A stretch of DNA of 64,000 nucleotides from Myxococcota bacterium. GTDB lineage: Bacteria > Myxococcota_A > Bradymonadia > UBA7976 > UBA1532. The notes beneath the pieces were generated by a model, which saw only the letters and a program-made list of their open reading frames with translations, searched no databases and was not told the origin of the DNA. Below are positions 37,231 through 47,102 of the stretch, piece by piece. The stretch spans positions 124,001 through 188,000 of the forward strand of contig CAUJDF010000028.1 in assembly GCA_963169045.1 (NCBI GenBank), written 5' to 3'. Position numbers and translations under genes: made by a program. Each line of letters starts with the position of its first letter. Position 1 is the first letter of the stretch.

Positions 37231-38286
37231 ATGCGCACCGGGTACTTGTGGATGGGGCTGGCCCTCGCCGCCTGCGACGACGGCGCGGACGGCGCCGGGC
37301 CGACGCCCGACGCGGGCGTGGCCGGGGACGCGCAGGCGCCGGGCCCCGCCGACGCCGCGCCGCCCGACGCTGCGCCGCCGGACGCCGCGCCCGACGCCGG
37401 TCCGCCGCTCATCCCGCTCGAGCACCCGGTCTCCGCCGCCTGCCGCGGCGACCTGCGTCCCGGCGAAAAGGTCGTGTTCTCACAAGGTTTCGCGAACGGC
37501 ATCGAGGGCGTCGCCTTCGGGCCCGGCGGCGCGCTGTACGTCTCGGAGCCCCGTGGCGGCCGCGTCTGGAAGCTCGACGCCGCCGGCGCCGCCAGCGAGC
37601 TCGCGGACGTCCCGCACGTCATCGGCCTGGCCCCGACGGCCGACGGCGCGCTGCTCGCGGCCGACGGTGGCGAGTCCAACGACGTGGCCGAGCTCGACGG
37701 CGCCGTCTGGCGCCTCGACGCGGCCGGCGCGAAGACGCGCTTCGCCGAGGGCATCGCCACGCCCAACTTCATCACGCCGCTACCCGACGGCGGCGCGCTC
37801 GTCTCCGACGACTTCGACACGCAGGTGTTCCACGTCGCGCCCGGCGGCGCGGTCCGCCCGCTGCTGACCGACGTGCCCTCCCCCAACGGCATGGCCTTCG
37901 GGCCCGGCCGCCAGGGTTTCTACGTGGCCTCGACGTTCACGCCGCGCGGCGAGATCACCCGCTTCGAGGTGGGCGCGGACGGGCTGCCCGATCCGGGGCG
38001 CCGGCGGGTGCTCTTCGAGATCGGCGCCGGCGCCACGCTCGACGGCCTCGCGGTCGACGAGCACGACCAGGTCTACGTGGCGGCCAACGTGCGCGGCAGC
38101 ATCCTGCGCGTGCGCGGCGACGGCGCCGGCGAGCCCGTCCCGGTGGCGACGGGCCTGCGCACCCCGGCGAGCCTCGCGTTCGGCGTCGGCGCGGACTTCG
38201 ACCCCTGCTCGCTCTACGTCACCGAGCTGCTCGGCGACCGCGTGTGGCGCATCGCCGTCGGCGCGACCGGCCTCCCGCTGCCTTGA
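37231..38286 (+). CDS. SMP-30/gluconolactonase/LRE-like beta-propeller lipoprotein
   Basis: MRTGYLWMGLALAACDDG + DAAPPDAAPPDAAPDAG linker; GIEGVAFGPGGALYVSEPRGGRVWKLD...LDGLAVDEHDQVYVAANVRGSILRV. Confidence 0.87.
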   Translation: MRTGYLWMGLALAACDDGADGAGPTPDAGVAGDAQAPGPADAAPPDAAPPDAAPDAGPPLIPLEHPVSAACRGDLRPGEKVVFSQGFANGIEGVAFGPGGALYVSEPRGGRVWKLDAAGAASELADVPHVIGLAPTADGALLAADGGESNDVAELDGAVWRLDAAGAKTRFAEGIATPNFITPLPDGGALVSDDFDTQVFHVAPGGAVRPLLTDVPSPNGMAFGPGRQGFYVASTFTPRGEITRFEVGADGLPDPGRRRVLFEIGAGATLDGLAVDEHDQVYVAANVRGSILRVRGDGAGEPVPVATGLRTPASLAFGVGADFDPCSLYVTELLGDRVWRIAVGATGLPLP

Positions 38287-38348
38287 CGGACCGGCGACGT
38301 TTCTCTCCGTCGCTGTCACGTTCTTCGCGCGGCGGCCTCGAACGGGGC

Positions 38349-39053
38349 ATGGACATGCAGACCGTCTCCGAGGAGAGCACGAGTGTCCGCCGGGCGCTGG
38401 ACGGCGACCTGGACGCGTTCGCGGACGTCGTGCGGGCCCACAACCGCCTGCTCTTCCGCACGGCGCGCGCCATCGTGCGCGACGACGCCGAGGCGGAGGA
38501 CGTGGTGCAGCAGACGTGGCTTTCGGCGTGGCGACACCGGGCCTCGTTCCGCGGCGAGGCGCGCCTGTCGACGTGGCTGTGCCGCATCGCCATCCGCGAG
38601 GCGACGGCGCGCGTGCGGGCGGCGCGGCGGCGCGACGGCTTCCGCGATCCCGAGGGCGTGGGGGGACCGATGCACGCCGATCCGGAGCGCGGCGCGGCCG
38701 GGCGCGAGGCGCTGCGCCTGCTCGAGTCGGCCATCGACGCGCTGCCCGAGCCCTACCGGCTCGTCTACATGCTGCGCGAGGTCGAGGAGCTCGACACCGA
38801 GGCGGTGGCGTCGGCCCTCGACCTCAACGCCGAGGCCGTCCGCACGCGCCTGCACCGCGCCCGCGGCCGCATGCGCGACTGGCTCCTCGCGCACGTCGGC
38901 GGCGCCGCCCACGACGCCTTCCGGTTCGACGGCGCGCGCTGCGACCGCATCACCGCGCGCGTCATGACCGCGCTGGCCGAAGCGCCGCGCCCGCCGGCGC
39001 GCGACGGCCGAAGCGGGAGTGAACCGCCGTTCACAGGCCCCGGGAACGGTTGA
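38349..39053 (+). CDS. ECF-type RNA polymerase sigma factor
   Basis: RALDGDLDAFADVVRAHNRLLFRTARAIVRDDAEAEDVVQQTWLSAWRHRASFRGEARLSTWLCRIAIREA...LPEPYRLVYMLREVEELDTEAVASALDLNAEAVRTRLHRARGRMR. Confidence 0.95.
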   Translation: MDMQTVSEESTSVRRALDGDLDAFADVVRAHNRLLFRTARAIVRDDAEAEDVVQQTWLSAWRHRASFRGEARLSTWLCRIAIREATARVRAARRRDGFRDPEGVGGPMHADPERGAAGREALRLLESAIDALPEPYRLVYMLREVEELDTEAVASALDLNAEAVRTRLHRARGRMRDWLLAHVGGAAHDAFRFDGARCDRITARVMTALAEAPRPPARDGRSGSEPPFTGPGNG

Positions 39054-39086
39054 TCAACCCGCGCCGGCGCGGCAGGCTTCGCCCGC

Positions 39087-41198
39087 ATGCTCCGGCGCAC
39101 GTTCGGCTTCATTCGGCGGACCACGCCGCCCGGCGCGGGGCTCGGCGGGGCCTTCGGGCTCGCGCTCTTCGTCTGGGACCTCGTCCAGAACGCCGGCTTC
39201 TCGGTCATGGGCGTCGAGAACGACACCCTCACCCAGGCGGTGATGGGTCAGTTCCTCGGCCTCATCGTGGGCATGCAGGGCGCCGTCCTCGCCTGCATGA
39301 CCGGGCTCGGCGCCCTCGCCGGCGCGCTGGTGCGGCTCGCGCTCGGCGACGTGCGCCATGCGCGCCGGTGGACGCTGGCGGCGCTCGTCGTCGCCCACGC
39401 CTCGTGGCTCGCGGGGGCCATCGTCCACGCGCCCCAGCTCTTCACCGAGTCGCTCTATGACCGCGGCGGCTGGCGCGCCTCGTTGCAGGTGTTCCTCACC
39501 GAGCACCTGTCGCCGTGGGCCGCGCGCGCCCCCGCCGTCGCCATCGGCGTGGCCGTGCTCGCGGCGCTCGCGTGGCGCGGCTGGCGTCGCTCGCGCAAGG
39601 TCACCGCGGCGACCGGCGGCGCGCTCGCGGCGGCCCTGGCCCTCACCGCGGGCGCGCACCCCGGACCGCCCGTGCCCGGCGGGCGCCCGAACGTCCTCAT
39701 CCTCGCCGTCGACTCGCTGCGCGCCGACCAGGTGCCCGACGAGATCCTGGCGCCGAACCTCGCGCGCCTCGCCGCCCGCGGCACGCGCGTGGAGCGCGCC
39801 TACACCGCCATCCCGCGCACCTTTCCGAGCTGGGTGAGCCTGCTGACGGGCCGCTGGCCCTCGACCAACAACCTGCGGACGATGTTCCCCCGGGCGGAGC
39901 AGCGCGCGCGCCGCTTCGACGCCCTGCCGGAGCGCCTCGCCGCCCTCGGCTACGAGACCGCCGTCGTCAGCGACTTCGCCGGCGACATCTTCACCCGCAT
40001 CGAGCTCGGCTTTCAGCGGGTGCGCGCCCCGATCTTCCGGTTCAGCGGCCTCGTCGAGCAGCGCAGCCTCGAGGTGCACCCGCACTTCCTGCCCTACGTC
40101 ACCGGCACCTGGGGCCGCCGCCTCTTCCCCATCGTCGACGAGTTCGCCCAGCTCGCCGACGCGCGCATCGTCACCGACCGCGCCATCGAGACCGTCGACG
40201 AGATGGCCGCCACCGGCCGCCCGTGGCTCCTGGCCGTCTTCTACGGCAACGCGCACTTCCCCTACGCCGCGCAGTGGCCGCACTACCGCAAGTTCACCGA
40301 CCCGGCCTACCGCGGGCCCTACCGCTACCACCGCCCGCCCGACGTGACCGGCGGCGCCGAAGAGACCGCCGCGGACCGCGCGCAGATCGAGGGCCTGTTC
40401 CGCGGCGCCATCCACGAGGTGGACGAGGGCGCGGGCCGACTGCTCGCGCACCTCGCCGAGACGGGCCTCGACCGCGAGACGATCGTGGTGCTGGTGGCCG
40501 ACCACGGCGAGAACCTGGGGGAGCACGACCACGGCGTCGGTCACGGCGAGCACCTGCGCGGCGAGGCCGCCCTGCGGGTGCCGCTGCTCTTCGCCGGCCC
40601 GGGGCTCCCCGAGGGCGTCCTGCGGGCGGGCGTCGCCCGCACCGTCGACATGACGCCGACCGTCCTCGGCCTGCTCGGCGTCGAGAAGCCGCCGATGGAC
40701 GGCGCCGACCTCGGCCCCTGGCTGCGCGGCGAGGCGCCCTCGCCCGTGCCGTACGCCTACGTCGAGACCGGCATCTGGTTCAGCGATCAGGGCGAGGACT
40801 TCTACCAGAAGCTGCGGCTGCCCTACCCGAGCGTGCTCTCGCTCGGCGAGATCGACCACGCCCACGGCGACGAGGTGGTGCTGCGGCGCGAGTGGGCGCA
40901 GCTCATCAACGTGGCCAAGCACCGGGCGCTGATCGAGGACCACTGGAAGCTGATCTACATGCCGCTGGCCGACGGCGTGCGCTTCGAGCTGTTCGACGTG
41001 CGCGAGCCGGGCGGGCCGGACCGCAGCGCCGAGCGCCCGGACGTCGTGGCGCGCCTTCGCGAGAAGCTCTACGCGCACGCGGAGTTGCACGAGAACGCCC
41101 ACGTGCGCGGCGGCTACGTGCTGCCCGGCCCCCTCACCCCCTCGCCCTGGGGCGAGCCGCTGGTGCCACGCCTGGGGTCCGCGCAGAATCAGCCCTGA
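39087..41198 (+). CDS. Membrane-anchored sulfatase family protein
   Basis: N-terminal TM helices; NVLILAVDSLRADQVPDEILAPNLARLAARGTRVERAYTAIPRTFPSWVSLLTGRWP...VVLVADHGENLGEHDHGVGHGEHL. Confidence 0.92.
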   Translation: MLRRTFGFIRRTTPPGAGLGGAFGLALFVWDLVQNAGFSVMGVENDTLTQAVMGQFLGLIVGMQGAVLACMTGLGALAGALVRLALGDVRHARRWTLAALVVAHASWLAGAIVHAPQLFTESLYDRGGWRASLQVFLTEHLSPWAARAPAVAIGVAVLAALAWRGWRRSRKVTAATGGALAAALALTAGAHPGPPVPGGRPNVLILAVDSLRADQVPDEILAPNLARLAARGTRVERAYTAIPRTFPSWVSLLTGRWPSTNNLRTMFPRAEQRARRFDALPERLAALGYETAVVSDFAGDIFTRIELGFQRVRAPIFRFSGLVEQRSLEVHPHFLPYVTGTWGRRLFPIVDEFAQLADARIVTDRAIETVDEMAATGRPWLLAVFYGNAHFPYAAQWPHYRKFTDPAYRGPYRYHRPPDVTGGAEETAADRAQIEGLFRGAIHEVDEGAGRLLAHLAETGLDRETIVVLVADHGENLGEHDHGVGHGEHLRGEAALRVPLLFAGPGLPEGVLRAGVARTVDMTPTVLGLLGVEKPPMDGADLGPWLRGEAPSPVPYAYVETGIWFSDQGEDFYQKLRLPYPSVLSLGEIDHAHGDEVVLRREWAQLINVAKHRALIEDHWKLIYMPLADGVRFELFDVREPGGPDRSAERPDVVARLREKLYAHAELHENAHVRGGYVLPGPLTPSPWGEPLVPRLGSAQNQP

Positions 41199-41209
41199 AG
41201 GAGGCCGGG

Positions 41210-41872
41210 ATGCGATACCTGATCGCGGTCGCCGTGCTCGCCCTGGCGCTGTCCGCGGTGGCCCAGCCGTGGCGCTATGTGGACGAGAAGGGCACGGTCC
41301 ACATCACCAGCGACATCATGGAGCTGCCGCCGAAGCAGCGGGCGCGCATCCTCGAGCGGATGGGCCTCGCCGCCGACGCCGGCAAGTCGCTGCCGATCGG
41401 CACGGGGCGACGCCCCGGCCGCGAGGACGAGCGCGACGCGGGCGCCCCGCCGCCGGCGCCGGACCCGCCCGCGACGACGCCGCCCGCGCGGAGCCAGCCC
41501 GCCGCCGCGCCGCGACCGGCGCCTGCCGCGCCGCCGCGCACCCTCGGTGGCGACGAGAACGCCGTCGACCGCCCGGGCACCGCCCCGACGGGCGACGCCG
41601 CCGCCGACGAGAAGCGCTGGCAGGTGCTCGTGCGCGAGGCCCGCGAGCGCATCGCCGACGCCGAGCACGAGCGCGCCGGCGCCCAGGCCGCCCTCGAGCA
41701 GGCACAGCGGCAGGCGATCACCGTCCCCTCCGGCCAGGCCCTCGCCGCGCGCGAGGCGGCGCAGATCGCGCTCGCCGGCGCCGAGCAGAAGGTCGCCCTG
41801 GCGAAGGCCGCCTTGGAGGCCCTTCAGGAACAGGCGCGCCGTCAGGGCGTCCCCCCCGGCTGGATCCGCTGA
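41210..41872 (+). CDS. DUF4124-like exported protein with coiled-coil C-terminus
   Basis: gaaggagg RBS; signal peptide; QPWRYVDEKGTVHITSDIMELPPKQR; C-terminal Ala/Glu-rich coiled coil. Confidence 0.8.
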   Translation: MRYLIAVAVLALALSAVAQPWRYVDEKGTVHITSDIMELPPKQRARILERMGLAADAGKSLPIGTGRRPGREDERDAGAPPPAPDPPATTPPARSQPAAAPRPAPAAPPRTLGGDENAVDRPGTAPTGDAAADEKRWQVLVREARERIADAEHERAGAQAALEQAQRQAITVPSGQALAAREAAQIALAGAEQKVALAKAALEALQEQARRQGVPPGWIR

Positions 41873-41947
41873 ACGGCCGACTTCGTTGTTGACGGCGCGC
41901 CGCCTCGCGGCGACGCTCGGCGGCACGTCTCACGAGCCGGTACGACG

Positions 41948-42226
41948 ATGGTCCGGGTGCACCTCACGCGTCATCTGTTCGCGTTCTTCCCGCAGCTCGA
42001 AGGCCGCGAGCTCGAGGTCGAGGCCGCCACGGCGGCCGAGGTGGTGCGGGCGCTCGAGGCCCTCGCGCCGGGCATCCACTTCTACATCTGCGACGAGCGG
42101 GGGCGCCTGCGCACCCACGTCAACATCTTCATCGACAAACAGATGGTTCGCGACCGGGCCGGCCTGACCGACGCCGTCCCGCCCGACGGCGAAGTGCACA
42201 TCCTGCAAGCGCTCAGTGGAGGTTGA
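41948..42226 (+). CDS. MoaD/ThiS family (ubiquitin-fold) protein
   Basis: VRVHLTRHLFAFFPQLEGRELEVEAATAAEVVRALEALAPGIHFYICDERGRLRTHVNIFIDKQMVRD...VPPDGEVHILQALSGG ending in diglycine. Confidence 0.9.
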   Translation: MVRVHLTRHLFAFFPQLEGRELEVEAATAAEVVRALEALAPGIHFYICDERGRLRTHVNIFIDKQMVRDRAGLTDAVPPDGEVHILQALSGG

Positions 42227-42229
42227 GAC

Positions 42230-43405
42230 ATGGCGCCCCGCATCCTGGTGGGTACCCGCAAGGGAACGTTCCTCGTCGAGAAGGCCGCCGGCGGCTGGCG
42301 CCCGCGCCTCGTCGGCCACGCCGGCACCGGCGTCAACTACGTCGCCGCCGATCCGCACACCGGGCGCCTCTGGGCGCTGCTCGGCCACGGCCACTGGGGC
42401 GCCAAGCTGTCGATCTCCGACGACGGCGGGGGCACCTGGACCGACGCGCCGGCGCAGATCAAGTACCCCGAGGGCGCCCGCTTCATCGCCCAGGACATGT
42501 ACGAGGACGCGAGCTCCGAGTTCGGCGTCGGCTGGCGCATCTCGACGAAGCCGGCGACGCTGCAGAAGCTGTGGTGCATCGCGTTCGGGCCGAGCGGACG
42601 CGTCTATGTCGGCACCATCCCCGGCGGCCTCTTCGAGAGCCGCGACGGCGGCGCGACGTTCTCGCTGAACCTGCCCCTGTGGAACCACGAGTCCCGCGGC
42701 GGCGATCTGTCCGGCGGCGACGGCAAGGCCGAGACGAAGTGGTTCGGCACGCCGGCCTCCGAAGGCGGCGACTTCGCGCCGGGCATCCACTCGATCGCCG
42801 TCGATCCGCGCGATGGCGATCACATCCGCATCGGCGTGTCGACGGCGGGTGTCATCGAGACGCGGGATGGCGGGCAGACGTGGCACCCCCGCAACAAGGG
42901 CATGACGATGGACCACTCGCCCGAGCCCGAGGCGGAGTGGGGCCACGACGTGCATGCCATCGACCAGTGCCACGGCGCGCCCGATCACATCTGGCAGCAG
43001 AACCACGCCGGCGTGTTCTACAGCAACGACGGCGCGGCGAGTTGGCGCAAGGTGAGCCGGCCCGAGCAGGGCGTCCACTTCGGCTTCCCGGTCAGCGCCG
43101 ACGCCGACGACGGGCGCGTCGCGTGGCTCGTGCCCGGCCGCTCCGACCAGCAGCGCATGGCCATCGACGGCAGCCTCTTCGTCGCGCGCACCGAGGACGG
43201 CGGCGAGACGTGGAAGCAGCTCCGTGACGGTCTGCCCCAGGAGTCCGCGTACGATGTGGTCTATCGCCACTCGCTGGCGAACCGGGACGGCGTGGTCGCC
43301 TTCGGCACCACGACGGGCAACCTGTACGTCAGCGACGACCGCGGCGACCGCTTCACCGCCGTCGCCCACAACCTGCCGCCCATCTACTCCGTGCGCATCG
43401 CCTGA
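42230..43405 (+). CDS. BNR-repeat/WD40-YVTN-type (exo-alpha-sialidase-like) beta-propeller protein
   Basis: ILVGTRKGTFLVEK...LSISDDGGGTWTDAP...FESRDGGATFSLN...IETRDGGQTWHPRN...FYSNDGAASWRKV...ARTEDGGETWKQL repeated Asp-box motifs; 3 bp after the MoaD-like stop. Confidence 0.92.
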   Translation: MAPRILVGTRKGTFLVEKAAGGWRPRLVGHAGTGVNYVAADPHTGRLWALLGHGHWGAKLSISDDGGGTWTDAPAQIKYPEGARFIAQDMYEDASSEFGVGWRISTKPATLQKLWCIAFGPSGRVYVGTIPGGLFESRDGGATFSLNLPLWNHESRGGDLSGGDGKAETKWFGTPASEGGDFAPGIHSIAVDPRDGDHIRIGVSTAGVIETRDGGQTWHPRNKGMTMDHSPEPEAEWGHDVHAIDQCHGAPDHIWQQNHAGVFYSNDGAASWRKVSRPEQGVHFGFPVSADADDGRVAWLVPGRSDQQRMAIDGSLFVARTEDGGETWKQLRDGLPQESAYDVVYRHSLANRDGVVAFGTTTGNLYVSDDRGDRFTAVAHNLPPIYSVRIA

Positions 43406-43419
43406 CAGCGGCGGCGGCC

Positions 43420-45114
43420 TCAGCGCCGCCGGAAGAGGCGCAGCAGCGCGCGCAGCGACAGCTTCTTCATGCGCGTGTACAAGAGGTGCCAGGCGATCAC
43501 CGCCATCACCAGCGAGGCGCTTGCGCCCCCGCCGATGAGCGCCCACACGTTCATGCCGCGCCACTCCCAGGGGTAGCGCGCGACCACGAAGAACGTGCCC
43601 ATGATGAGGCCGGCGGCGACGAGGCCCAGGAACACCTTCGTCCCGAGGTCGTTGAGCGAGCGCGAGAGCCGGTCGAGCTCGGTGTTGCTCACGCGCACCG
43701 ACAGCCGGCCCGCCTCGAGATCGCTGACGATCTGGTGCGCCATGAGCGGCAGGTGCTGCGCCGAATCGAACATCGTGACGGCGGCGCGCACCGCCATCTT
43801 GCGGAGCGCCTCGGGGCCGTACCGCTCCGCCATGAGCTTGTGCGCGTACGGCAGGATGGTCGACGTGATCTCGAGATCCGGCTTGAGCGTGCGCAGGATG
43901 CCTTCGAGCGTCACGGCCGCCTTGGCGAGGAGCGCGTAATCGGGCGGGACGCGGATCTTGTATCGCAGCGCCAGGTCGAGCAGGTCGTTGACGAGGCTCG
44001 CCGCGTCGACGTCCTGCAGCGAGGCGAGCATGTAGCGGCCCATCAGATCGGACACCTCGTCGCGCAGCTGCGAGAGCTGCACGCGCTCGACCGGCTGGCC
44101 GATGCGATAGACGAGGCGCACCGTCGCGTCGGCGTCGCGCGTGGCGACGGCGAGCGAGAGCTGGATGAGCGTCTGCTGCATGTTGCCCGTCAACCGCCCG
44201 ACGAGGCCGTAGTCGAGCAGGCACAGGCGGTTGTCGGCCAGCACCAGCACGTTGCCCGGGTGCGGATCGCCGTGGAACAGACCGTCGATGAACGCCATCC
44301 GGAACGTCACGTCGAGCAGCGTCGAGAGCACCGCGTCGACGTCGTGGGTCTGCGGCGAGATCTGCGTGATCTTCACGCCCTCGACGAACGCCATCACGAG
44401 CACCGTCCGGCCCGACAGCGCGTCCTCGATGGCGGGGATGACGAGCCGCGGCTCGTTCTCGAAGTTGGCGGCGATGGCGCGGCCGTTGCGCGCCTCGATG
44501 GTGAAGTCGAGCTCGTCGAGGATGGCGCGCTCGAAGGCGCGCACGATGTCGAGCGGCCGGTAGAGCGCCATCTCTTCGATGGTCTGATCGAGCAGGCGCG
44601 CCAACAGATACAACAGATCGAGGTCGGCGCGGATGGTGCGTTCGAGGCCGGGGCGCTGCACCTTGACGACGACGTCGCGGCCGTCCTTCAACCGCGCGCG
44701 GTGCACCTGCGCGATGCTCGCCGTCGCCAGCGGCTTCGGGTCGATGTGCTCGACGACCTCGCCGACCTTGCGGCCCCACGCCTCCTCGAGCTGGCGCTGG
44801 ATGGTCTCGAACGGCAGCGGCGGGACGTCGTCCTGCAGGCGCGCGAGCTCCACCTGGTAGCGCGTCGGCACGAGGTCGGCGCGGGTGGAGAGCACCTGGC
44901 CGAGCTTGATGAAGGTGGGGCCGAGGTCCTGCAGCAGGCGGCGCAGCCGGACCGGCGTCTCGCCCACGTCCTCGGCTTCGGCCCGCGCCTTCGCGTCGTC
45001 GGGCACCGCCTTGCCGCGCCGCAGCGAGTCGGCGAGGTGGCCGTAGCCGTGCCGCGCGACGACGGTCGCGATCTGGCGCAGCCGGTTCAGGTCCTGGGCG
45101 GCGGCGCGGAGCAT
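43420..45114 (-). CDS. ABC1/UbiB-family atypical kinase
   Basis: LGPTFIKLGQVLSTRADLVPTRYQVELARLQDDVPPLPF...LATASIAQVHRARLKDGRDVVVKVQRPGLE...FIDGLFHGDPHPGNVLVLADNRLCLLDYGLVGRL. Confidence 0.96.
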   Translation of the reverse strand: MLRAAAQDLNRLRQIATVVARHGYGHLADSLRRGKAVPDDAKARAEAEDVGETPVRLRRLLQDLGPTFIKLGQVLSTRADLVPTRYQVELARLQDDVPPLPFETIQRQLEEAWGRKVGEVVEHIDPKPLATASIAQVHRARLKDGRDVVVKVQRPGLERTIRADLDLLYLLARLLDQTIEEMALYRPLDIVRAFERAILDELDFTIEARNGRAIAANFENEPRLVIPAIEDALSGRTVLVMAFVEGVKITQISPQTHDVDAVLSTLLDVTFRMAFIDGLFHGDPHPGNVLVLADNRLCLLDYGLVGRLTGNMQQTLIQLSLAVATRDADATVRLVYRIGQPVERVQLSQLRDEVSDLMGRYMLASLQDVDAASLVNDLLDLALRYKIRVPPDYALLAKAAVTLEGILRTLKPDLEITSTILPYAHKLMAERYGPEALRKMAVRAAVTMFDSAQHLPLMAHQIVSDLEAGRLSVRVSNTELDRLSRSLNDLGTKVFLGLVAAGLIMGTFFVVARYPWEWRGMNVWALIGGGASASLVMAVIAWHLLYTRMKKLSLRALLRLFRRR

Positions 45115-45116
45115 CG

Positions 45117-47102
45117 TCAGCCCCCCGTCACGCGCCGCAACACGACGGCCTGCTGCCGGGCCGCGGCGAACGCGCGCGCGGGCGCCCGCAGGGTCTCGTA
45201 CGCGCTCGCCGGCCACAGACCGGCGCGCAGCGACAGCGAGCGCCGCACCTCCACGCGGCGCCCCTCGACCCTCGCGGTGAGCGCGTAGACGAGCGCCGCC
45301 GACTCGAGGCGCTCCTCCCGCGGCAACGACGCCACCTCGAAGCCCTCGGGCACCTCGAAGCGCATCGTCTCGATGGTCGTCTCCGGCTCGCCGACCGCGA
45401 CCTCGAGGCGGCGCTCGCCGCGCGCGTCCCACTCGCCGAGGTCGCGGGCGGCGACGGTGAAGGGCACCACCAGCGTGTCGCCGACCGGCAGCGCGTGGTC
45501 CGGCAGATGGAAGGTGACGGCGCGCTCGCAGCGGCCGGCCGCCTTGTCGCACGTCCCCCGCTTCTCGGAGACGAGCCGACCCGTCGGCCAGAAGCCGCGC
45601 ACGACGTCGCGGGCGTCGTCGTACCACCGCCCGGCGCTCCACGTGCGCGTCTTGCGCCGGAGCCACGTCGCCACGCTTCCGCCGTAACGGCGCGTCCAGG
45701 TGCCGTCGACGGCGCCGTCGGGCCGCACGACGAGGTCGATGTCCCGGATGTCCGTCGACTCGACGGCGGCGCGCCCGCGGGCGACGTCGGCGCGCACGGT
45801 GATCTCGGCCTTCTGGTCGAAGCGCGCGGTCGCCGAGAGCACCTTCACCGGCGCGTCCCGCGTCCGCGCCGGCAGCTCGCCGCGCGCGCAGTGCTCGCAG
45901 GCCGCGTCGAGCCAGAGCGGCTCGGCCACGCCCGCCTGCGCCGGCACGTGCACCAGCGTGTGGTCGTAGGTGCCGAACAGCGGAAAGTCGTGGCCGGTGC
46001 GGCGCCCGCGCGCGCGCGACGCCAGCGCGAACTGCGCGTCGACCCCCGCGTCCTTCAGCAGCTTCCAGAGCAGAAACGCCTTCTGCCCGCTCGTGGCGCG
46101 CCCCTCGCGCAGCACCTCGGTCAACTTGCGGCTGCCGGGCGCGGAGCCGCCGCCGGCGTACTCGGTGCGGTCGCGCACGAACGCCAGCGCGCGGTCCACG
46201 AGGCAGTCCCCGTCGGCGCAACCGGCGACGTCGATCTTCTCCGCGAAGCCCTCGAGCTGCTTGTCGTGCTCGAGGTACAGCTGCGTGGCGCGGGACCGCA
46301 GGACGTCGTCCCAGGTGCGCGCCACGTGACGCACCCAGTTGCCGACGACGTACTGCTTGGTGCGATAGGCCATCCAGGGACGCCAGCTGTGCCAGTCGGG
46401 CGCCCACGCCTCGGCGGGCTCCGCAGGCACGTCCTTCTGCTCCCACACCATGCGCCACCCGCCGCCGTCGTCCTCCACGTGCAGCGGCGCGTCCGTATTG
46501 TAGAGGCGGGCCTCGTAGCGGACGCCGGGGCCGCCCGTCAGCTCCACGCGGTGGCGCATCACCGGAAACGGCAGGTTGGAGTGGGGGCCGACGCGGAGGC
46601 TGCGGGTGATGCCCTTGCTCTCGTAGGTGACCTTCCACTCGAGCACGCTGCCGACGCGCGCCTGCGGGAAGTAGTAGGTGAAGAAGCGCCCCTGCCGGTC
46701 CTCGTCGTCGCGCGGGTCGTCGAGATCGCCCGCGTCGCGCTGCAGGTCGGTCTCGAGCAGGTCGCCGCGCCCGCCCTCCACCACCGTCCCGTCGGGGTCG
46801 ATCGTCCGCGCCTGGAAGGCGATCAGCTCCTGACCCTCGTCGACGCGCATGTGGACCTGGGCCAGCTGGGACAGGGCGCCCTCGCGCAGCACCGCCACCA
46901 CTTGGTGCTCCTGTTGCTGCGTCGTCCAGGGGCGCGTCTCCTGGGAGAACAGCAGGCGCTTCTCGCGGAAGAGCACGACGGCGGCGTCGTCGGGCCAGTC
47001 GGCGGCGGGCGGCGCCTTCCAGGCCGCGGCGTCGCCCAGCGTGCTCTCGAGCGTCGGCGCGCACGCCGAGACCAGCGCGCAGAGCGGCAGCCAGCGCCTC
47101 AC
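45117..47102 (-). CDS. DUF3857/transglutaminase-like protein, apparently lacking the catalytic Cys
   Basis: GTG start overlapping upstream stop (GTGA); ATSGQKAFLLWKLLKDAGVDAQFALASR corresponds to the transglutaminase Cys helix but with Gly at the expected Cys. Confidence 0.85.
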   Translation of the reverse strand: MRRWLPLCALVSACAPTLESTLGDAAAWKAPPAADWPDDAAVVLFREKRLLFSQETRPWTTQQQEHQVVAVLREGALSQLAQVHMRVDEGQELIAFQARTIDPDGTVVEGGRGDLLETDLQRDAGDLDDPRDDEDRQGRFFTYYFPQARVGSVLEWKVTYESKGITRSLRVGPHSNLPFPVMRHRVELTGGPGVRYEARLYNTDAPLHVEDDGGGWRMVWEQKDVPAEPAEAWAPDWHSWRPWMAYRTKQYVVGNWVRHVARTWDDVLRSRATQLYLEHDKQLEGFAEKIDVAGCADGDCLVDRALAFVRDRTEYAGGGSAPGSRKLTEVLREGRATSGQKAFLLWKLLKDAGVDAQFALASRARGRRTGHDFPLFGTYDHTLVHVPAQAGVAEPLWLDAACEHCARGELPARTRDAPVKVLSATARFDQKAEITVRADVARGRAAVESTDIRDIDLVVRPDGAVDGTWTRRYGGSVATWLRRKTRTWSAGRWYDDARDVVRGFWPTGRLVSEKRGTCDKAAGRCERAVTFHLPDHALPVGDTLVVPFTVAARDLGEWDARGERRLEVAVGEPETTIETMRFEVPEGFEVASLPREERLESAALVYALTARVEGRRVEVRRSLSLRAGLWPASAYETLRAPARAFAAARQQAVVLRRVTGG

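Noticed and set aside
35013-37892. 959-aa extension of the DUF5995-like protein
   Set aside because: Upstream portion reads through the opposite-strand/neighbour genes in a shadow frame; the signal peptide at 35954 marks the likely true start.
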